NCBI GenBank assembly: GCA_963726715.1
Contig: CAVSDF010000008.1
Span: 372,001 to 436,000 of the forward strand
Direction: 5' to 3'
Length of the DNA: 64,000 nucleotides
From: CAVSDF01 sp963726715
Lineage (GTDB): Bacteria > Bacteroidota > Rhodothermia > Rhodothermales > BA12
Below are positions 9,979 to 17,257 of the stretch, piece after piece. Position 1 is the first letter of the stretch. Each line of letters opens with the position of its first letter. A program made the translations under genes and the position numbers. Below the pieces are notes generated by a model. The model was not told the origin of the DNA. It worked only from the letters and a program-made list of their open reading frames with translations, and ran no database searches.

Positions 9979-10049
9979 CAGACCGATCGGTCTGCAATCG
10001 CCAGGGAGACCGATCGGTCGGATGCCTGGATCTGCCGAACCGGTCGGTC
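9979..10049. promoter_or_regulatory. Tandem TetR-type operator-like palindromes
   Basis: Three related palindromes. CAGACCGATCGGTCTG (9979-9994) is a perfect 16-bp palindrome. GACCGATCGGTC (10008-10019) is a perfect 12-mer. AACCGGTCGGTC (10038-10049) is a degenerate copy. Centres are 27 and 30 bases apart, close to three helical turns. They resemble operators of TetR/AcrR regulators such as the NemR box. They lie in the divergent region between the small gene ending at 9729 and the DUF4290-like gene at 10175. This roughly 440-base gap holds no other feature I could support, and no TetR gene lies in the window. Confidence 0.5.
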
Positions 10050-10174
10050 CGCGCAGGCCCCGGTTTCGATGGCTTCGGTGCTGCATCCGCACGCCGTGTT
10101 CGCGCGCGCCGGGCACCGCCGCCGCGGCGCGTGCGTTGGCGCGGCCCGTGCCGCCCGCCTCCCGTCTCCTCCCG

Positions 10175-10483
10175 ATGCGCTACAACGAAACGATGTTCAA
10201 CCGCCAGCTCGGCCGCAACGCCCAGCTGTTCGCCCGCGAGATCGGGGCCATGGACACGCCCGAGGCGCGGCACCCGTACCTGCGCGAACTCCTCGCGGTC
10301 ATCGAGGAGGCGCGGCCCGAGTGGGCGGAGGCCGAGCACAAGGCGGCGCTCTACACCCACCTCGTGCGTGAGCTTTGCGGTGCCGTCGTCGGCGACGAGG
10401 AGATCGACGCCGCCGTCCGCGCCCGCGACGCCGAAGCCGCCCTCGCCGCCGCCGACTTCTCCGCCGATGGCGGGGAGAGGTAG
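10175..10483 (+). CDS. DUF4290-like protein
   Basis: A 102-residue cytoplasmic protein starting MRYNETMFNRQLGRNAQLFAREI. The opening (M-x-Y-N-x(5-7)-L/R-x-x-GRN-x-Q) matches the N-terminus of DUF4290, a Bacteroidota-restricted family of unknown function. This copy is shorter than typical members (about 180-200 residues), and its C-terminus is acidic and Ala-rich. Convergent with ruvC; the stop is followed immediately by a GT-rich repeat arm. Confidence 0.6.
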   Translation: MRYNETMFNRQLGRNAQLFAREIGAMDTPEARHPYLRELLAVIEEARPEWAEAEHKAALYTHLVRELCGAVVGDEEIDAAVRARDAEAALAAADFSADGGER

Positions 10484-10589
10484 TGGTGGGTGGTTTGTAG
10501 GTGGTGGTTTCCGCGTGTCTGGCCGCACGACCAACCATCATCGACCCACGACAAACCACAGCGAGGCGAAGCCGAGCGAACGACCCTCC
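10484..10589. repeat. Post-stop GT/CA hairpin element, copy flanking ruvC 3' side
   Basis: About 105 bases filling the gap between the convergent DUF4290-like gene and ruvC. The left arm is G/T-rich (GTGGTGGGTGGTTTGTAGGT) and the right part A/C-rich (CGACCCACGACAAACCACAG). It also contains GCGAGGCGAAGCCGAGCG. Read on the minus strand it aligns along its length with the 11160-11279 element, so the two are inverted copies of one repeat. Confidence 0.75.
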
Positions 10590-11159
10590 TCACCCGTTCC
10601 CTTTGAGGCGCTCCGGGTGGGCGCGGAGGAAGGCGTCCCAGTCCGACGCGCGGCCTTTCGAGCGGGGGGCGGCGGCGGGTTTGGCGCCGCCGTGGCGCCG
10701 GAAGCCCGCGTGGCAGAGCGCGACGGCGAGCGCGTCGGCGGCGTCGGCGGAGGTCGTCGGGAGGTCGCCGAGGAGGGCGGCGACCATCGCGGCGACGCGC
10801 GGCTTGGCAGCGGCGCCGTTGCCGGTGACGGCCTTCTTGACCTCGGCGGGGGTGTACTGCGTCACCGGCACGCCCTTCTGCAGCATCGCCAGCATCGCCG
10901 CCGCCTGCGCGCGCCCGAGCTTGAGCAGCGACTGCGGGTCGTGGCCGAAGATCGGCATCTCGACCGCGCCCTCGTCCGGATGGTGGGCATCGACGAGCGC
11001 CGTGATGGCCTCGTGGATCTGCACGAGCCGCGCGCCGTGGTCGTCCGACGCGTTCAGGTGGATCGCCCCGCAGGCGACGAGCCGCTCCTTCGGCCCGTCG
11101 ACCGCGATCACGCCGTAGCCGGTGTGGTTGGAGCCGGGGTCGATGCCGAGGATGATCAT
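10590..11159 (-). CDS. ruvC: Crossover junction endodeoxyribonuclease RuvC
   Basis: Resolves Holliday junctions together with RuvAB. 189 residues from ATG 11159. The RNase-H-like fold is evident from MIILGIDPGSNHTGYGV (catalytic Asp in GIDPG), the acidic AVEMP strand (second carboxylate, in place of the common IEQ/VE) and SLLKLGRAQAAAM. The substrate segment TPAEVKKAVTGNGAAAK and the final acidic pair in SADAADALAVALCH complete the set of four carboxylates. The upstream in-frame extension runs into repeat sequence and is rejected. The gene is bracketed by inverted copies of the same GT/CA repeat. Confidence 0.95.
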   Translation of the reverse strand: MIILGIDPGSNHTGYGVIAVDGPKERLVACGAIHLNASDDHGARLVQIHEAITALVDAHHPDEGAVEMPIFGHDPQSLLKLGRAQAAAMLAMLQKGVPVTQYTPAEVKKAVTGNGAAAKPRVAAMVAALLGDLPTTSADAADALAVALCHAGFRRHGGAKPAAAPRSKGRASDWDAFLRAHPERLKGNG

Positions 11160-11279
11160 TGCTGGGAGAGAGTCGTCCGCTCGGCTTCGCCTCGCTGTGG
11201 TTGGTTGTGGGTCGTTGAGGATCCGTTGCGACCCAATCGGTGAGGCACGGGGAAACGACCAACTACAAACCACCAACGA
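11160..11279. repeat. Post-stop GT/CA hairpin element between yebC and ruvC
   Basis: Fills the gap between the yebC stop and the ruvC start. On the coding (minus) strand it begins right after the yebC stop with TCGTTGGTGGTTTGTAGTTG and ends with CACAACCAACCACAGCGAGG plus GCGAAGCCGAGCG. It is the inverted counterpart of the element at 10484-10589. Confidence 0.75.
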
Positions 11280-12020
11280 CTAACTCTCGTCCGCCAGCGT
11301 CGAATAGACGGCCTGAATGTCGGGGTGGTCGTCGATCTTGTCGAGCATCGCGTGGACCTTGTCCGTCGCATCGGGGTCGGCGGCGGTGGCGGTGGTCGGG
11401 AAGCGGCGCAGGGTGGCGTCGGTCGGCTCGACGTTTGCGCCGCGGAGGGCGCTGAGGACGGCGCCGAAGGCGTCGACGGGCGCGGTGACGACGAAGCCGC
11501 CTTCGCCATCCGGCTCCAGATCCTCGGCGCCCGCGTCGGCGGCCAGGAGGAAGAGGTCGTCCTCGCCCATTCCGGTGGGAAGGTCCGTCTGCGCGATCTC
11601 GAAGACGCTCTTGCGGTCGAACATGAAGGCGACCGAGCCGGAGTTGCCGAGCGCCCCGCCCGCCCGCGAGAAGAAGACGCGCAGGTCGGCGACGGTGCGG
11701 TTCGGGTTGTCGGTGAGGGCCTCGACGAAGACGGCGACGCCGCCCGGCCCGTATCCCTCGTAGGAGAGTTCCTCGTAGTCGGCGCCCGCGATCTCGCCCG
11801 AGCCGCGCTTGATGGCGCGGTCGATGTTGTCCTTCGGCATGTTCGCCGCCTTGGCCTTCTCGACGCAGAGCGCGAGGCGCGCGTTCATCGACGGGTCGGC
11901 GACGCCTTCGCGGGCGGCGACCATCATGTCGCGCGTGATGCGCGCCCACACTTTCGCTCGGCGACCGTCGGTGACGGCCTTCTGCCGCTTGATGGTGGAC
12001 CACTTGCTGTGTCCGGACAT
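11280..12020 (-). CDS. yebC: YebC/PmpR (TACO1) family protein
   Basis: A 246-residue protein with the family signature at the N-terminus: MSGHSKWSTIKRQKAVTDGRRAKVWARI. It then has GVADPSMNARLALCVEKAKAANMPKDNIDRAIKRGSG and YEGYGPGGVAVFVEALTDNPNRT. Family members are transcriptional regulators or ribosome-associated factors that relieve stalling at polyproline. Full length, intact, start ATG at 12020. In many bacteria yebC lies beside ruvC, as here. Confidence 0.95.
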   Translation of the reverse strand: MSGHSKWSTIKRQKAVTDGRRAKVWARITRDMMVAAREGVADPSMNARLALCVEKAKAANMPKDNIDRAIKRGSGEIAGADYEELSYEGYGPGGVAVFVEALTDNPNRTVADLRVFFSRAGGALGNSGSVAFMFDRKSVFEIAQTDLPTGMGEDDLFLLAADAGAEDLEPDGEGGFVVTAPVDAFGAVLSALRGANVEPTDATLRRFPTTATAADPDATDKVHAMLDKIDDHPDIQAVYSTLADES

Positions 12021-12057
12021 GGGGTTCGGGTGGATCGGAGGAAGCGACGCGGCTGGA

Positions 12058-12528
12058 TCAGCGCGAGGCGAAAAGCGCGGCGGCGAAGGCGAGGAGCGCG
12101 GTGTAGAGGGCGCCGCCGAGCCAGTCGCCGGTGATCATCGAGAGGCTGCGCGCCTGCGTGTCGAGGACGGAGAAGAGCACGACGAGGCCATTGTGCACGA
12201 GCGCGATCACGAAGCCGCCGAGGAGTGCTTGCTGCGGCTGGATGCTGACGGTCTCGCGCTCGCTCGCCGGAAACAGGCCGACGAGGAAGCCGACGAGGCT
12301 GTCGACGAACATGTGGATGCCCCACGTTTCGTACGTCGCGTCGTAGAGCAGCCCCATCGCAAGGCCTGCGACGGCGCCCGCCCGGCGTCCGTGGCGGAGG
12401 CCGACGAGCGCGACGAAGAGCAGGCCCGCATCGGGGACGGCGCCGGAGATGCCGAGGCGTCCGAGGACCAGCCACTGCGCGGCGAAGACGGCCAGCCCGG
12501 CCAGCACGAGGGGGATGAGACGGGGCAT
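12058..12528 (-). CDS. mreD: Rod shape-determining protein MreD-like
   Basis: A 156-residue integral-membrane protein with about five helices. It opens MPRLIPLVLAGLAVFAAQWLV. The middle segment VPDAGLLFVALVGLRHGRRAGAVAGLAMGLLYD matches MreD of the elongasome (PD near helix 2, GAxxGFxxGLxxD). MreB and MreC are not in the window, so the gene stands alone. Start at ATG 12528; the in-frame upstream region is promoter. A TACCTTCG box lies 54 bases upstream. Confidence 0.7.
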   Translation of the reverse strand: MPRLIPLVLAGLAVFAAQWLVLGRLGISGAVPDAGLLFVALVGLRHGRRAGAVAGLAMGLLYDATYETWGIHMFVDSLVGFLVGLFPASERETVSIQPQQALLGGFVIALVHNGLVVLFSVLDTQARSLSMITGDWLGGALYTALLAFAAALFASR

Positions 12529-12581
12529 CGAGGGCGGACGGGCGCAGCGCGGGGCGCAGGGCGGAGGCGTAGGGCGGGCAG

Positions 12582-12589
12582 CGAAGGTA
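12582..12589 (-). promoter_or_regulatory. -7 box (TACCTTCG)
   Basis: TACCTTCG on the minus strand, 54 bases upstream of mreD, in the divergent region shared with the DNA glycosylase gene. Confidence 0.35.
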
Positions 12590-12719
12590 CGGACGGCGGC
12601 CCGCTCGGAGGGCGACCGCCGCGCCGCGCCGCCGATGCGAACCGACGCGTTACCCCGCGTCCGCAACCGCGCTCGGCGCCGCGGCGATCCACCGAGCGTC
12701 CTCAACGCCCGCCTGCCCG

Positions 12720-13769
12720 ATGCCCGAAGGCCCCGAAGTCCGCCGCCACGCCGACGCCATCGCCCGGGTGCTCGTCGGCGCGCCGCTCGTGCGCATCGAG
12801 GCGCGGACGAAGGCCGCGAAGGCGTGGCTCGCCGACCACGGCGCCGACCTGATCGGGCGCCGCGTGACGCGGGTGACGTCGCACGGCAAGCACCTCGTCG
12901 GCACCATCGAAGCCCGCGGCGGCGCCGACGACCCGTTCGGCGGCGCCGCGCCGTACATCCACAGCCACCTGATGATGTGGGGCCGCTGGCACGTCGCGGC
13001 GGCGGATGGGAGCGGCGAGGATGGAGATGGAGGTGGCGTCGAGGAAGACGGCGCCGCCTACGCCGCGTCCACGCTCGACGCGCCGCCGATGACCGACCGC
13101 CGCGACCGCGCGGTGCTGGAGACGCCGCTCGGTGTGGCCCTCCTGCGCTCGGCGCCGGTCTTCACGATCGGCACCGGCGACCCGTACGCGAGCGAGCCGC
13201 TGCTCGCGAGTCTCGGGCCCGACGTGCTCCCGGTCGAGGGCCCGTTCGATGCCGACGAGGCGCGGCGGCGGCTCTCGCTGCGGCCCGAGCGCGAGATCGG
13301 CGCGGCGCTCCTCGACCAGCAGGCCGTCGCAGGCATCGGCAATTACCTGCGCGCCGACATCCTCTTCCTGTGCCGCATCGGCCCCTTCCGCACCGTCGGC
13401 AGCCTGAGCGGCGACGAGTGGACGTGCCTGCTCGGCGCCATCCCGAACGTCTGCGCCCGCGCCTACGCGACCGGCGGCGTCACCCTCACCGACGCCGACG
13501 CCGCGCGCATCGCCGACGACGCGGCGCTCGTCTACACGCCCGGCGCCGCGTGGCAGCGCCGCCACTACACGTTCCGCCGCACCAATCTGCCCTGTCTGGT
13601 CTGCGCGACGCCGATCCGCCAGCTCCGGCAGGTGACGCGCGAGGCCGACCCCGATGCCGCCGAGGGCGACCGCGCCGCCTCGAAGACCGAGCGCATCGTC
13701 TACTTCTGCCCGACCTGCCAGAGCGTCGATGTGCCGCCGCCGAAGACGACGCGCCGCAAGGCGGGGTGA
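12720..13769 (+). CDS. Formamidopyrimidine-DNA glycosylase/endonuclease VIII family
   Basis: Base-excision repair glycosylase/AP lyase, 349 residues. It starts MPEGPEVRRHADAI; after Met removal Pro2 is the catalytic nucleophile and Glu3 the general acid. It then has SHGKHLVGTIEA (binding Lys) and SHLMMWGRWHV. The helix-two-turn-helix segment includes ALLDQQAVAGIGNYLRADILF. The C-terminal zinc finger has CLVC (about residue 290) and YFCPTCQ (about 330). An acidic Gly/Asp-rich insertion sits near residue 100. It looks closer to Nei than to MutM, but the sequence alone does not settle this. The ATP-dependent ligase gene follows on the same strand. Confidence 0.88.
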   Translation: MPEGPEVRRHADAIARVLVGAPLVRIEARTKAAKAWLADHGADLIGRRVTRVTSHGKHLVGTIEARGGADDPFGGAAPYIHSHLMMWGRWHVAAADGSGEDGDGGGVEEDGAAYAASTLDAPPMTDRRDRAVLETPLGVALLRSAPVFTIGTGDPYASEPLLASLGPDVLPVEGPFDADEARRRLSLRPEREIGAALLDQQAVAGIGNYLRADILFLCRIGPFRTVGSLSGDEWTCLLGAIPNVCARAYATGGVTLTDADAARIADDAALVYTPGAAWQRRHYTFRRTNLPCLVCATPIRQLRQVTREADPDAAEGDRAASKTERIVYFCPTCQSVDVPPPKTTRRKAG

Positions 13770-13819
13770 GGGGGCGGAGCGCGGGGCGATGGCGGTTTGT
13801 TTTGGGATGACGTTCGGTG

Positions 13820-13842
13820 GGGGCGGGTCGGGGACCCGCCCC
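13820..13842. repeat. Inverted repeat GGGGCGGGTC-GGG-GACCCGCCCC
   Basis: Perfect 10-bp stem with a 3-base loop, followed by TACG. The same hairpin recurs at 29361-29381 and, in opposite orientation, at 56062-56082. It lies between the glycosylase and ligase genes and could act as a transcript terminator or processing signal. Confidence 0.7.
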
Positions 13843-13905
13843 TACGGTTCGCTTTGCATCGAACGCACCCTTCCTGTTCCGCCCCTGCACGTGACCGCTT
13901 CGCCC

Positions 13906-15705
13906 ATGCCATCCGCGCCCTTCGCCGACATCGTGGCCGCCGCCGAGGCCGTCGAGGCCACGCCGTCGCGTCTCGCCAAGGCCGATGCGCTCGCGCCGCT
14001 CCTCGCCGCGCTCTCCGATGCCGACCTCGCGCTTGCCGCGCGGTGGCTCTCCGGGCGCCTCTTCGCCGCCGCCGACCCGCGCACGAGCGGGGCGGGGCAC
14101 GCGCTCCTGCTCGGTGCCATCGCCGCCGCATCGCCACAGCGAGAGGGCGCGCCGGTGGATGCCGCCGCGCTGCGTCCGCGGCTCGTGGCGCTCGGGGATG
14201 CGGGCGAGGTCGCCGCCGAGGCGCTCGCAGGGCAGGGCGGGGCGGGCATGACGATTGCCGATCTCGCCACCGCCGTCGAGGCCATCGCCGACACGCGCGG
14301 GACGGGTGCGCGCACCGCCGCCGTCGCCGGTCTGCTCGGGCGGCTCTCCGACCGGGAGGCGCGTCTGACCGTCCGGCTGCTCGCGGGCGATCCGCGCATC
14401 GGGCTGCGCGAGGGCGGGATGGAGGCGTCCATCGCCCGCGTCTTCGAGCGTGACGCCGCCGATGTGCGCCGCGCCGCGATGCTCACCGGCGACGCAGGCG
14501 AGACCGCCGTCCTCGCCCGCGCCGACCGCCTCCAGGGCGCGCGCCTGCGCCTCTTCCACCCGCTCCGCTTCATGCTCGCCACCGCCGCCGACTCGCCCGA
14601 GGAGGTCGGGCGGCTGATGCCCGACGGCTTCGCGGTCGAGGACAAGTACGACGGCATTCGCGCCCAACTCCACATCGCCCCGGCAGGCGCCGTGGCCACG
14701 CCCGGCGATGCCGCGCACGTCTTCGGACGCACCATCGGCGCGTGGCGCGTGGCGCTCTTCTCGCGGCAGATGACCGAGATCACGGCCAGCTTCCCCGATG
14801 TCGCCGAGGCCGCAGCGGCGTGGGCATCGTCGGGCGCGGCGCTGTTCGAGGGCGGCGCGGTGCTCGATGCCGAGATCGTGCCGGTCGCGCCAGCCGGTGG
14901 ATCGGAGGAGGAGATGGAGGCCGGGACGGACGGTTCGATGCCGCGCATCCTGCCCTTCCAGACGCTCCAGCAGCGACTCGGGCGGCGGGCGCCGACGGCG
15001 CAGGTGCTGGCAGACGTGCCGGTCGCAGTCGTCGCCTACGACGTGCTCGTGGCCTCGGGCGAGCCGGTCTACGAGCAGCCATTCACGGCGCGCCGCGCGC
15101 TCCTCGACACGCTCTCGGCGCTGGAATCCGCCGATGGCGTGACCCTCCACATCGCGCCGCAGACGCAGGCGACGGCGGCCGATCTCGACGCGCTCTTCGA
15201 CGCGGCGCGCGCGCGCGGCAACGAGGGGCTGATGGTGAAGCGCCCCGACGCGCCCTACCGCCCCGGCACACGAGGGCGCGACTGGCTCAAGGTCAAGCGC
15301 GCCCTCGCCACGCTCGACGTCGTCGTCACCGCCGCACAGGTCGGGCACGGCAAGCGCCGCCACCTGCTCTCCGACCTCACCTTCGCCGTCCGCGCGAATG
15401 GCGACCCGGATGCGCCGCTCCTCAACATCGGCAAGGCCTACTCGGGCCTCACCGACGCCGAACTCGCCACCCTCACCGCCCACCTCGACGCGACGACGCT
15501 CGAAACGTTTGCCCACGGCCGCGTCCGCACCGTCGCGCCGACCGTCGTGCTCGAAGTGACCTTCGATGCCGTCCAGCCGTCGCCGCGCCACAAGGGCGGC
15601 TACGCGCTCCGCTTCCCGCGCATCGTCCGCCTCCGCCCCGACAAGACGCCCGCCGAGATCGACACGATCGACGAAGTCGCCCGCCTCGCCCGCCGCGACG
15701 GGTGA
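13906..15705 (+). CDS. ATP-dependent DNA ligase
   Basis: Seals nicks using ATP; it would be separate from the NAD-dependent LigA used for replication. 599 residues. The N-terminal helical DNA-binding domain covers about 1-190. The adenylation domain carries motif I EDKYDGIRAQLH (nucleophile Lys about residue 247), FSRQMTEITASFPD, and LFEGGAVLDAEIVPV (motif III region). Motif IV is GNEGLMVKRPDAPY and motif V RDWLKVKRALATLDVVV. The OB-fold follows, with RFPRIVRLRPDK near the end. Domain order matches archaeal/eukaryal ligase I-like enzymes found in some bacteria for repair. ATG 13906 was chosen; GTG 13891 is an alternative. Confidence 0.93.
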   Translation: MPSAPFADIVAAAEAVEATPSRLAKADALAPLLAALSDADLALAARWLSGRLFAAADPRTSGAGHALLLGAIAAASPQREGAPVDAAALRPRLVALGDAGEVAAEALAGQGGAGMTIADLATAVEAIADTRGTGARTAAVAGLLGRLSDREARLTVRLLAGDPRIGLREGGMEASIARVFERDAADVRRAAMLTGDAGETAVLARADRLQGARLRLFHPLRFMLATAADSPEEVGRLMPDGFAVEDKYDGIRAQLHIAPAGAVATPGDAAHVFGRTIGAWRVALFSRQMTEITASFPDVAEAAAAWASSGAALFEGGAVLDAEIVPVAPAGGSEEEMEAGTDGSMPRILPFQTLQQRLGRRAPTAQVLADVPVAVVAYDVLVASGEPVYEQPFTARRALLDTLSALESADGVTLHIAPQTQATAADLDALFDAARARGNEGLMVKRPDAPYRPGTRGRDWLKVKRALATLDVVVTAAQVGHGKRRHLLSDLTFAVRANGDPDAPLLNIGKAYSGLTDAELATLTAHLDATTLETFAHGRVRTVAPTVVLEVTFDAVQPSPRHKGGYALRFPRIVRLRPDKTPAEIDTIDEVARLARRDG

Positions 15706-15760
15706 TGGGGCCGGTGAGGTGCCGGTGCAACTGCTACGCTTGTGCTCACATTCCCAGCGC

Positions 15761-15845
15761 TGTCCTTGCGAGGAGCGAAGCGACGTGGCAATCCGGATCG
15801 ACGGCGCCCATCGACCCGGATTCCCGCGCTGCGCTCGCAATGACA
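15761..15845. repeat. REP-like inverted repeat (TCATTGCGAGGAGCG family)
   Basis: An 85-bp imperfect palindrome running from TGTCCTTGCGAGGAGCG to GCGCTCGCAATGACA, with internal copies of ATCCGGATCGA and TCGACCCGGAT. A longer copy is at 37371-37463. This type of palindrome is common in intergenic regions of many bacteria. Confidence 0.8.
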
Positions 15846-15878
15846 CCGCCGGTGGAGTGGCGGCGCCGCGGTAGCAGG

Positions 15879-15898
15879 GGGCACGAACCATCGTGCCC
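15879..15898. repeat. Hairpin GGGCACGA-ACCA-TCGTGCCC
   Basis: Perfect 8-bp stem with an ACCA loop, matching the architecture at 3548-3567. It lies between the REP element and a doubtful small gene. Confidence 0.6.
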
Positions 15899-15928
15899 TG
15901 CGGATCACCCGGAGACACCCTCGCCGGT

Positions 15929-16126
15929 TCAGCCGGCCAGATCGGCGGCTGCGGGCGCGCGGGCGCTGCGGGGCGCGAGACGGTCGACGCGGGCGAGGAG
16001 CTGCGAGAGGCCGTCGCGGCGGGGGATCGGCGGCTGCTCGACGCGTCCGGTGCGGGCGGCGGTGACGGGGCGGAGCTGCGCGAGGGCGGCGGGCAGAAGG
16101 TCGCGGAGGAGCACGGGCTGGGCCAT
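15929..16126 (-). CDS. Possible small protein, unknown
   Basis: A 65-codon frame starting MAQPVLLRDLLPAALAQLRP, with an amphipathic, Arg/Ala/Leu-rich composition. No domain, signal or recognisable motif. It lies in the roughly 740-base gap between the ligase and the 16446 gene, which otherwise holds the REP element, an ACCA-loop hairpin and a promoter-like box. High GC makes chance frames common, so this is weak. Confidence 0.25.
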   Translation of the reverse strand: MAQPVLLRDLLPAALAQLRPVTAARTGRVEQPPIPRRDGLSQLLARVDRLAPRSARAPAAADLAG

Positions 16127-16336
16127 CGGGGCGGAGGGGATGCAGACGTGGCGACGGAGGTGCGCACCGCGGCGCGGGGCCGAGATGCAAGGGGCGCTTC
16201 CGGGGGAGACCGGGACGCTGTGCGAAAGATGGGAGGCGGTGGGTGACAGCCGCCTGTCATAGCCTTCGCGGCGTATTGCCGCGTCCTTCGCTGTTGACGG
16301 GGGCCGGGCGAGGGTGTGGATGTGTAGCGCGGTCGT

Positions 16337-16344
16337 TACCTTTG
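16337..16344 (+). promoter_or_regulatory. -7 box (TACCTTTG)
   Basis: Exact match to the Bacteroidota -7 consensus TAnnTTTG, 101 bases upstream of the GTG at 16446. No TTG element at normal spacing. Confidence 0.45.
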
Positions 16345-16445
16345 CCGACTGTGCCGCCGCGGCGCGCGCGTTGGCCCGGCTCGATCTGCCGCCCGACCTG
16401 CTGCCCGGCCTGCGCCGTCCGATCCGTGCCGCCTGATCTCGCCCC

Positions 16446-17051
16446 GTGACCCGCCTCCGCCACCCGCTCGTCGTTCGCCTCGTCGGCCTCCTCGTGAGTG
16501 CCGGGCTGTGGGGCATCGCCGTGCGGAGCACGAGCGCCTCGCCGTCGGCGCGGTACCGGGCGTGGCTCGTGGCGCAGGCCGACGCCGAGAACGCGGCTCT
16601 CGTGGCCGACGCGCTCTCGCGGATGCAGGGCGAGACGGCGACGCCGGCGCTCTTCCTGAGCCGCTACGCCGACGCCCAGCTCGCCCTCGCCACGCCGCCG
16701 TCGGTCGTCCGCCGCACCGCCGCCACTGCCGAGACGACGACCGCCGCCGCCCCCGCCACGCGTGCCCCGACGGGCGCGTGGTTCGGACATCCGGAACTGA
16801 CGTTCCTCGACGCCCTCGCGCTCCTCGAAGGCCGCCTGCGCACGTTCGACGCGCCCGCGTCGGCGCTGCGGTTCGCGGCGGCGCACGTGGCGCCTGTCGT
16901 GGCGACCGGCGTGCCACTCGCGCCCGCACCCGTCGCCGGGCTGCGCGCGCGCGCAGCCGTTCCCGTTGCCGATGTGCCTGCCGCGCCGCGCGCCGGCGTG
17001 CGCGCCGACATCCTCCACGGCGCGAGCGCCGCGCAGCCGCAGGGGCCGTAG
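16446..17051 (+). CDS. Membrane-anchored protein, unknown function
   Basis: A 201-residue protein from GTG 16446 (MTRLRHPLVVRLVGLLVSAGLWGIAV): a short basic N-terminus and one hydrophobic segment, so probably an uncleaved anchor or signal. A helical region (ARYRAWLVAQADAENAALVADALSRM) and an Ala/Pro-rich C-terminal half follow. No family recognised. It precedes secD by about 200 bases on the same strand. Confidence 0.55.
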   Translation: MTRLRHPLVVRLVGLLVSAGLWGIAVRSTSASPSARYRAWLVAQADAENAALVADALSRMQGETATPALFLSRYADAQLALATPPSVVRRTAATAETTTAAAPATRAPTGAWFGHPELTFLDALALLEGRLRTFDAPASALRFAAAHVAPVVATGVPLAPAPVAGLRARAAVPVADVPAAPRAGVRADILHGASAAQPQGP

Positions 17052-17257
17052 CCGCCGCGCCGCCGTCCGCCGCCGCATCTGCCGTTTATCCACCGTGCCC
17101 TGCCGCTTCGAGCGCCGGCGTGCGTGTGACGAAGCGGCGGCGAGGAACCGGCGAGACGCACCCGCCCCCCTCCCCAGCCTTCGGGCGCCCGGACACCGCC
17201 GCAGCGCGCGCAGGTCCGTCGGCGCCGTCGTTTTCGATTCCATCCCCCATCCCTCGA

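Noticed and set aside
9797..10534. A minus-strand gene with RPIGLPG/RPIGLSG repeats across the TetR-like palindromes
   Set aside because: The peptide repeats simply reflect the palindromic DNA; the frame crosses the DUF4290-like gene and a GT/CA repeat and has no protein-like features.
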